Shown here piece after piece: positions 59,285-64,000 of a stretch of DNA of 64,000 nt. The stretch lies in NCBI GenBank assembly GCA_013823625.1, contig PNMM01000004.1, positions 1-64,000 on the forward strand, written 5' to 3'. Within the stretch, counting starts at the first letter, position 1, and the number at the start of each line of letters is the position of its first letter. Origin of the DNA: Microbacterium sp. Lineage in GTDB: Bacteria > Actinomycetota > Actinomycetes > Actinomycetales > Microbacteriaceae. The notes under the pieces are model-generated. The model was not told the origin of the DNA. It made no database searches and saw nothing but the letters and a program-made list of their open reading frames with translations. A program made the translations under genes and the position numbers.

Positions 59285-59923
59285 ATGATCATCACGAAGC
59301 GCGAGCACGCCTGCCTGATCGTTGACCACGCGGGCTCGACGCTCGTGATCGACCCCGGCAGCTTCACAGCCCCATTCTCGGTCAACGCACTCGCCGCGAT
59401 CGTTGTGACCCACGAGCACGGCGACCACGTCACGCGCGAGCACCTCGATCGACTGCTCGCTACCGCGCCCGGCGCCGTTGAGCTTTTCGCCCCCGCCGGA
59501 GTCGCCGCCGCGCATCCTGACTACCACTGGCAGATCGTGGGCGACGGCGACTCGCGGGCCGCGGGGCCGTTCTCGCTCACGTTCTCGGGCGCACAGCACG
59601 CCGAGATTCACCGCTCGATCCCGCTCGTCGACAACGTGGGTGTCTTCATCAACGAGACGCTCTACTACCCCGGCGATTCCTACACGGTGCCGGCACAGGC
59701 GGTACCGGTGCTCGCGGTTCCGGCGAGCGCGCCGTGGCTCAAGATCGGTGAGGTCATGGACTACCTCGATGCCGTACGACCCGCACGAGCCTTTCCGACG
59801 CACGAGCGCGCGAACTCTGATGCGGGCAACGCCATGGCGAATGCCCGCATCACCGCGGTCGTCGAGTCGCACGGCGGCAGCGTGACGGTGCTGCAGCCGG
59901 GCGACTCGATCGACCTGGGCTGA
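59285..59923 (+). CDS. Metallo-beta-lactamase-fold hydrolase (UlaG-like)
   Basis: A 212-residue metal-dependent hydrolase. The HxHxDH motif is at residues 43-48 (VVTHEHGDHV), with another His in FSGAQHAEIHRSI and Asp in YYPGDSYTVP; the compact size without extra domains is the UlaG/YycJ-like type. Substrate unknown. It is divergent from the CsoR-family gene, 70 bases apart, so the operator between them could also affect it. Start ATG; no obvious strong ribosome site. Confidence 0.88.
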   Translation: MIITKREHACLIVDHAGSTLVIDPGSFTAPFSVNALAAIVVTHEHGDHVTREHLDRLLATAPGAVELFAPAGVAAAHPDYHWQIVGDGDSRAAGPFSLTFSGAQHAEIHRSIPLVDNVGVFINETLYYPGDSYTVPAQAVPVLAVPASAPWLKIGEVMDYLDAVRPARAFPTHERANSDAGNAMANARITAVVESHGGSVTVLQPGDSIDLG

Positions 59924-59930
59924 GGCTCGC

Positions 59931-60932
59931 CTAGCTGCTCGACCCGCCGCCGGAGGCGGCGACCGGCGTGCGACCGCGCCGCGATCCCGCGGCGAGCACC
60001 GCGAGCGCTGCGGCGAGGGATGCCGCGGCGATGGTGGCACCGATGATCAGCGTGAGGGCATCCGGAGCCACGATCGACTGGCCGCGCAGGGCCTGCATCG
60101 TCACGAGCCCCACGACCGCGAGGTAGGCACCCGCACCCGTGAGCACGAGCCCGCGGCGCACGAGAGCGTCGCGCAGCACCGGCACGCGACGCGCACCGAG
60201 TTCGAGCAGCAGGGCGAGCAACGGCAGAGCCTGCAGGGCGTGCATGCCGATGAAGTGCGGAATGCGCAGGTCGCCCGCAATGGTGCTCCAGCCCAGCAGG
60301 GGGAGGCCGGGACCACCATCGGCGACGCCCACTGTGTGGGCGCCAGCGATGCCCTGGAAGTCAGCGAGCTGCGCCGCATTGGGGCTCGTCATGAGGAAGG
60401 CGAGGCCCATGCCGAGCAGTGAGATCGCGACGCCCGTACGAATGGCCGCCTGCCGCGCCGGGTCGGCGCCGGGGTTACGCCACAGCGCGATTCCCGCCAC
60501 AAAGGTTGCAATCCACAGCGTCGTGATCGCCACGGCCATGATCGACCACAGGGTCGTGGCGAGCGGGGTCGAGACATTGAAGTGGCTCGTGATGCCCGCG
60601 ATAGCCGCGCCCGTGATGACCACGAGCTCGATCGCGAGCGTCACCGTAATGACCGTGCCCGCCCACCACGCGGCGCGCTGCCAGCGCGTGAAGTGGCCGA
60701 TGATCCACGACCACGTGAGGGCGTAGATCGTGCCGGAAATGGCGAACTTGAGGGGCTTCTCCCACAGGTTGACCCCGAGCACCTCGCGGTCGTCAACGAG
60801 CCACCCGATGAGCGTCACGACGGTGAGCACCGCGAGCATCGCTCCGAGGACGAGCAGAGGTCGGTGCCACCGACTCGGCGGCAGGTCGAGTCGCCAGTCG
60901 GAGGCGGCAGGGGCCGGGGTCGTCGTGGTCAT
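59931..60932 (-). CDS. Eight-helix membrane protein controlled with a MerR gene
   Basis: A 333-residue integral membrane protein with about eight helices (VLGAMLAVLTVVTLIGWLVD, AISGTIYALTWSWIIGHFTR, VITVTLAIELVVITGAAIAG, LWSIMAVAITTLWIATFVAG, and others). A distinctive luminal segment reads LRIPHFIGMHALQALPLLAL. Function not recognised. Its ATG overlaps the last base of the MerR stop codon (TGATG), so the two genes are coupled, and the MerR regulator presumably controls it. Confidence 0.85.
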   Translation of the reverse strand: MTTTTPAPAASDWRLDLPPSRWHRPLLVLGAMLAVLTVVTLIGWLVDDREVLGVNLWEKPLKFAISGTIYALTWSWIIGHFTRWQRAAWWAGTVITVTLAIELVVITGAAIAGITSHFNVSTPLATTLWSIMAVAITTLWIATFVAGIALWRNPGADPARQAAIRTGVAISLLGMGLAFLMTSPNAAQLADFQGIAGAHTVGVADGGPGLPLLGWSTIAGDLRIPHFIGMHALQALPLLALLLELGARRVPVLRDALVRRGLVLTGAGAYLAVVGLVTMQALRGQSIVAPDALTLIIGATIAAASLAAALAVLAAGSRRGRTPVAASGGGSSS

Positions 60933-61603
60933 CAGCAATCCTTGTGGTCGGTGAGGTCACCAGGGGCGGGAGTGCCCTCTGGCAGGGGGAACCGGCGGAA
61001 CGATTCCGCCTCTTGAGCGATGCGACGCAACCCCGCAAAGAGCGCGTCGCCGAGAACGGTGCCGACGACGACCACGTTGGTCATCTGGGCTTCGTCATGG
61101 GCGGATGCCACGGCCTCGAGATCGGCCGCGGCGACGAGGTCGGCGGCCTGCGCGTAGCGCTCAAGTGCCGCCTCGGTGATCACATCGACGCCGAGCGCCG
61201 AGTAGGTGTCGATGACGCGAGCCGCCATCGTGAGACCGGGATTGTTCGGGTACACCGCCCAGTCGCGGCTGGCGCACAGTTCGGCGATACGTGCCGCTCC
61301 GTTTGCCTCAGAGGTGGCAGGCGGCGCCGGTTGCGTGACGGCGCGCTGCGCGATGCCAAAGGTCGTGCTGAGAGGAACCGAGTCGTCGTCGAGCGCGCTG
61401 ACGACCGCAGAGGCTTGCGCCACGGTCAATCCCCCGACGTCGAGCAAAGCGCGCACGAGGCGCACGCGGGCAACGTGGGTCTCGTCGTACTGCGACTGGT
61501 TGGGGCTCGTGCGCTCACCGGCGGGCAACAGGCCTTCGCGCAAGTAGAACTTGAGCGTCGGCACGGGTGTGCCGGTCGTGGCGCTGAGTTCGGACATCCT
61601 CAT
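60932..61603 (-). CDS. MerR-family transcriptional regulator
   Basis: A 223-residue regulator. The N-terminal winged helix-turn-helix has MRMSELSATTGTPVPTLKFY then LREGLLPAGERTSPNQSQYD; a helical linker follows, and the C-terminal ~120 residues (AARIAELCASRDWAVYPNNP onward) form a ligand-type domain without known effector. The ATG at 61603 starts directly at the predicted transcription start of a 19-base-spacer promoter. It is coupled to the membrane protein gene downstream and divergent from glycerate kinase. Confidence 0.93.
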   Translation of the reverse strand: MRMSELSATTGTPVPTLKFYLREGLLPAGERTSPNQSQYDETHVARVRLVRALLDVGGLTVAQASAVVSALDDDSVPLSTTFGIAQRAVTQPAPPATSEANGAARIAELCASRDWAVYPNNPGLTMAARVIDTYSALGVDVITEAALERYAQAADLVAAADLEAVASAHDEAQMTNVVVVGTVLGDALFAGLRRIAQEAESFRRFPLPEGTPAPGDLTDHKDC

Positions 61604-61610
61604 GTCATGG

Positions 61611-61641
61611 ATACTAACACTATCGATAGTGCTGGTGTCTA
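61611..61641 (-). promoter_or_regulatory. MerR-type promoter with perfect 14-bp palindrome
   Basis: On the minus strand TAGACA (61636-61641) and TAGTAT (61611-61616) are 19 bases apart. The spacer holds the perfect palindrome CACTATCGATAGTG (61618-61631). This is the MerR architecture, where the activator bends an overlong spacer. The -10 ends seven bases before the ATG at 61603, so the message is probably leaderless. Confidence 0.75.
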
Positions 61642-61689
61642 TATTTTCTGGCTTTCCCGTCCGTGCCGCTCGCCTGACATCATCGACCC

Positions 61690-62829
61690 ATGCGCCGCCG
61701 CATCGTCATTGCGCCCGACTCGTTCAAGGGCACGCTGTCGGCGACGGATGCTGCGCTCGCGCTCGCCCGCGGCTGGCAGGCCGAGCACCCCGACGATGAG
61801 GTGCTGCTCGTGCCCCAGGCCGACGGCGGCGAGGGCACGCTCGACGCCATCGCGCAGGCGTCACCCGGGGCGCAGTGGCGCACCGCCCGCGTCGCCGGAC
61901 CCACCGGCGAGCCGCACGACGCCCGCTGGCTGCTGCTGCCGGGCCACCACGCCGTGATCGAACTCGCCGAGTGTTGCGGCATCACGCTGCTGCCACGCGG
62001 TATCGATGGCCTGCCCGCCTTTGCGCCGCTCACCGCGACAACGCGCGGGCTCGGCGAGGCCATCGCGGCGGCACTCGATGCCGGCGCAGGCCGCGTTACC
62101 CTCGCCCTCGGCGGCTCGGCCTCGACCGATGGCGGGCTCGGGGCATTGAGCGCGCTCGGGCTTCGCGTTCTCGACCGCTCGGGCGAAACGCTGCCCGACG
62201 GGGGCGGAGCGCTCTCGCGGGTGGGCGCTCTCGACACCGCGGCGCTTCGCCCCGCGCCGGCAGGCGGCATGACCCTGCTGACCGACACCACCGCCGTGCT
62301 CACGGGCCCGACCGGCGCAGCCGCGATGTTTGGGCCTCAGAAGGGCGCGAGTGCCGATCTGGTCGTCACGCTCGACTCCGCCCTCGCGCACGCGGCCGCG
62401 GTCGCGGGCGCCGACGAACACCTCCTCTCCGGCGCGGGCGCCGCGGGTGGCACTGCCTGGGGCTTTGCGCGCTACTGGGGCGCACGCGTTCAGTCGGGAG
62501 CCGACACCATCGCGCTGCTCACGGGGCTCGACTCGGCACTCGAGGGGGCAGACCTCGTCATCACGGGCGAAGGCCGCTTCGACGCCACGAGCCGCGCGGG
62601 CAAGGTCGTGGGCGGCGTGCTCGAGCGAGCATCCGTCGACGGAGTCTCCGTCGTGATCGTGGCGGGTCAGGCCGACGCCGCTGCGGCACAGGATGCCGAG
62701 GCCCACGGCCTCGGTCGCGTGCTCACGCTCACCGAGCTCGCCGGGTCACCCGGCGCCGCGGTCAACGAGCCGGAGCGCTGGTTGCAGGCCGCAGCAGCCG
62801 TGATCGCACGCCATCAGAAGCACAGATAA
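61690..62829 (+). CDS. Glycerate kinase (GK-II type)
   Basis: Phosphorylates D-glycerate, feeding glycerate from glyoxylate or serine metabolism into glycolysis. The 379-residue protein has the family motifs IVIAPDSFKGTLSATDAALA, VPQADGGEGTLDAIAQ, ALGGSASTDGGLGALSALGL and LVITGEGRFDATSRAGKVVG. Whether it yields 2- or 3-phosphoglycerate cannot be told from sequence. It is divergent from the MerR gene with 86 bases between and ends two bases before the convergent tRNA-Gln gene. Confidence 0.94.
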   Translation: MRRRIVIAPDSFKGTLSATDAALALARGWQAEHPDDEVLLVPQADGGEGTLDAIAQASPGAQWRTARVAGPTGEPHDARWLLLPGHHAVIELAECCGITLLPRGIDGLPAFAPLTATTRGLGEAIAAALDAGAGRVTLALGGSASTDGGLGALSALGLRVLDRSGETLPDGGGALSRVGALDTAALRPAPAGGMTLLTDTTAVLTGPTGAAAMFGPQKGASADLVVTLDSALAHAAAVAGADEHLLSGAGAAGGTAWGFARYWGARVQSGADTIALLTGLDSALEGADLVITGEGRFDATSRAGKVVGGVLERASVDGVSVVIVAGQADAAAAQDAEAHGLGRVLTLTELAGSPGAAVNEPERWLQAAAAVIARHQKHR

Positions 62830-62831
62830 AG

Positions 62832-62903
62832 CTGGGGTGCCTGGACTCGAACCAAGAACAACTGAACCAGAATCAGCCGTGTTGCCAATTACACCACACC
62901 CCA
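62832..62903 (-). tRNA. tRNA-Gln (CTG)
   Basis: 72-base cloverleaf: acceptor TGGGGTG paired with CACCCCA and discriminator G, D-arm GTGTAATTGGCAACAC, anticodon loop TTCTGGT (anticodon CTG, reads CAG) and T-arm CTTGG-TTCGAGT-CCAGG with a G-T pair. CCA is not encoded. Its 3' end lies only two bases from the stop codon of the convergent glycerate kinase gene. Confidence 0.93.
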
Positions 62904-62956
62904 TCAGCGCGGCCGAGGCCGGGCTGGGTGACCCGCGAGCGGGCCGAGTAGCGAGT

Positions 62957-63628
62957 TTACCCTACGGGCACGACCACGACGTACGAGACAGTGCAGAACC
63001 CAGCGCCGAAGCACATCGCTTCGGCCGTGATGGGCATGCCCGTCGTGAGGCCGCGATTTGACCGCACCGTGACCGGCTCGCCGCTGTCGCGCGCTTCACT
63101 AATCGCTGCGGCGAGGCTGCCCGAGCTCGGCGCCCTGAAGCCGTAGTCAACCGAGCGTTCGGCAAGAAAAAGGTAGGTCTCGCGAAAGTCGCGGGCGCCA
63201 CGTTCGTCAATGCGCACCGACTGCAGCTGGTCGCCTCCCGTGGTCACCGTGAACAGCGGGGTCGTGAAGAGCGCGCCATTCGGCTCGTCGTCCGATGCAA
63301 TGAGCACGAGCCGATAGTCGAGATCAGTGACGTGTGGGCCGACGGTGAGCGAGCCATCGGCGGGCAGGCCCAGCGAGGTGGCGTTGATGGGCGGTGAACT
63401 GAGATCGATGCGCGGCGTGCGCGCGGCCTCGATGTAGGCCAGACCTTCTTCGGTGAAGATCGACCAGTTGAGGTCGTTGACTTGCTCCGTTGAACCCGGT
63501 CCAGGAACCTCGGTGAGCTTCGGTACGGCGAAAATGCCGAAGATCGCGACGCCGATCATGATGGCGCTCAGCAGCATGGCGGGCAACCACTTCACCCACG
63601 GGGGTCGTCGCGTGAACTCTTCCATCAT
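62957..63628 (-). CDS. Single-pass membrane protein, unknown function
   Basis: A 223-residue protein with one N-terminal membrane helix (KWLPAMLLSAIMIGVAIFGI) and ~185 extracytoplasmic residues, with two cysteines near the C-terminus (MCFGAGFCTVSYVVVVPVG). The family is not recognised. The start is uncertain between two adjacent ATG codons. It lies between tRNA-Gln and the divergent cytochrome-b-like gene. Confidence 0.8.
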   Translation of the reverse strand: MMEEFTRRPPWVKWLPAMLLSAIMIGVAIFGIFAVPKLTEVPGPGSTEQVNDLNWSIFTEEGLAYIEAARTPRIDLSSPPINATSLGLPADGSLTVGPHVTDLDYRLVLIASDDEPNGALFTTPLFTVTTGGDQLQSVRIDERGARDFRETYLFLAERSVDYGFRAPSSGSLAAAISEARDSGEPVTVRSNRGLTTGMPITAEAMCFGAGFCTVSYVVVVPVG

Positions 63629-63645
63629 GGGTCTAGCGTAGGAGC

Positions 63646-64000
63646 GTGCACGACGCGAGCCCCCGCCGACGACGACGCACCCTCGTGGTTGCCGTCGTCG
63701 CAGCCCTCGTGCTGCTTGCTGTGGCGATCGCGGTGGCGCGGTGGTGGCGCGAAACGGGCGCCGGCACGCAGTTCATCGAGGCCTACCCCGGGTCGGCGGC
63801 TCCCCCGCCCGGCACGCCGACCGGATTTCCGGCGTGGCTGAGCTGGGCCCACGCGCTCAACGCCTTTTTCTTGCTCTTCATCGTGAGTTCGGCCCTGCAC
63901 CTGCGCGCCGGCACGCGCCCGCCCGCGTTCGTCACGCGCCGCAACCGCTGGCTGCGCACGCGCACCGCCCCGAAGCGCCTGGGTCTGCACACCTGGTGGC
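63646..64000 (+). CDS. Cytochrome-b-like membrane protein (partial, runs off window)
   Basis: An open frame of 118 codons continues past the window edge. A GTG at 63646 is the likely start: an Arg-rich N-terminus (HDASPRRRRTLVVAVVAALV) leads into a membrane helix, then a conserved-looking stretch WLSWAHALNAFFLLFIVSSA and, later, TRRNRWLRTRTAPKRLGLHT followed by WW. The His residues before the second helix and the PKRxGLHxWW ending fit a b-type cytochrome domain. AGGAG lies only one base before the GTG, which is unusually close, so a downstream start is possible. Confidence 0.65.
   Translation, partial: MHDASPRRRRRTLVVAVVAALVLLAVAIAVARWWRETGAGTQFIEAYPGSAAPPPGTPTGFPAWLSWAHALNAFFLLFIVSSALHLRAGTRPPAFVTRRNRWLRTRTAPKRLGLHTWW

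Noticed and set aside
1-64000. Frequent GGATGC/GCATCC hexamers, often where Asp-Ala is coded by GAT GCN
   Set aside because: Apparent by eye, but I did not count it against expectation; it may be a genome-wide composition signature rather than a local signal.

Overview
The window is a 64-kb piece of a high-GC actinobacterial chromosome, most probably a member of the Microbacteriaceae. The evidence is the housekeeping gene set and its order (smc, mutM, rnc, rpmF and DUF177; recG and rsmD; thiL, DUF3515, gpsA, plsC, murA, leuD and leuC), the cysteine-free L32 protein, the complete coenzyme F420 pathway, and strong GC bias at third codon positions. No rRNA, CRISPR array, prophage or transposase was seen. 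Two tRNA genes, Glu(CTC) and Gln(CTG), are present.

Layout: (1) 1-7.5 kb: the smc, mutM, rnc, rpmF and DUF177 block on the minus strand, with a tandem-GNAT gene on the plus strand. (2) 7.5-15.2 kb: a class III aminotransferase, a photolyase-like protein with unusual domain order, a MntA/HepT toxin-antitoxin pair, and a reductive pyrimidine-degradation operon (beta-ureidopropionase, dihydropyrimidinase, LLM oxidoreductase). (3) 15-30 kb: coenzyme F420 biosynthesis (cofD, fbiC, cofC/fbiD, cofE) mixed with a MoxR, DUF58 and transglutaminase operon, an F420-type LLM oxidoreductase and a 2-oxoglutarate/Fe(II)-type oxygenase. (4) 30-39.4 kb: small accessory genes, a TetR/dehydrogenase pair, a tiny cysteine-rich protein under a CsoR-type operator, a MerR regulator, and an F420-dependent glucose-6-phosphate dehydrogenase (fgd) that can supply F420H2. 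(5) 39.4-56.2 kb: coaD, recG, rsmD, a sigma-factor pair, thiL, DUF3515, a Ddl-like ligase with a membrane-anchored Mur ligase and an alpha/beta hydrolase, then gpsA, plsC, murA, leuD and leuC with a leucine leader peptide. (6) 56.2-64 kb: TerC, a lipoprotein, tRNA-Glu, a DAG kinase-like protein, a CsoR-family regulator with its own operator, a metallo-beta-lactamase-fold protein, a MerR regulator with a membrane protein, glycerate kinase, tRNA-Gln and two membrane proteins. The last of these runs off the window.

The strongest linking themes are four. F420 is made and used within one 32-kb block that separates DUF177/rpmF from coaD, genes usually adjacent in actinobacteria. Two CsoR-type palindromes 26 kb apart tie a 52-residue Cys-rich protein to a CsoR variant. 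The Mur ligase, Ddl-like ligase and hydrolase trio next to gpsA looks like a dedicated peptide-modification module. Finally, several structured nucleic-acid elements (at about 17.1, 21.3, 35.1 and 56.2 kb) and three short duplications that include a gene's stop codon are not explained by the genes around them.
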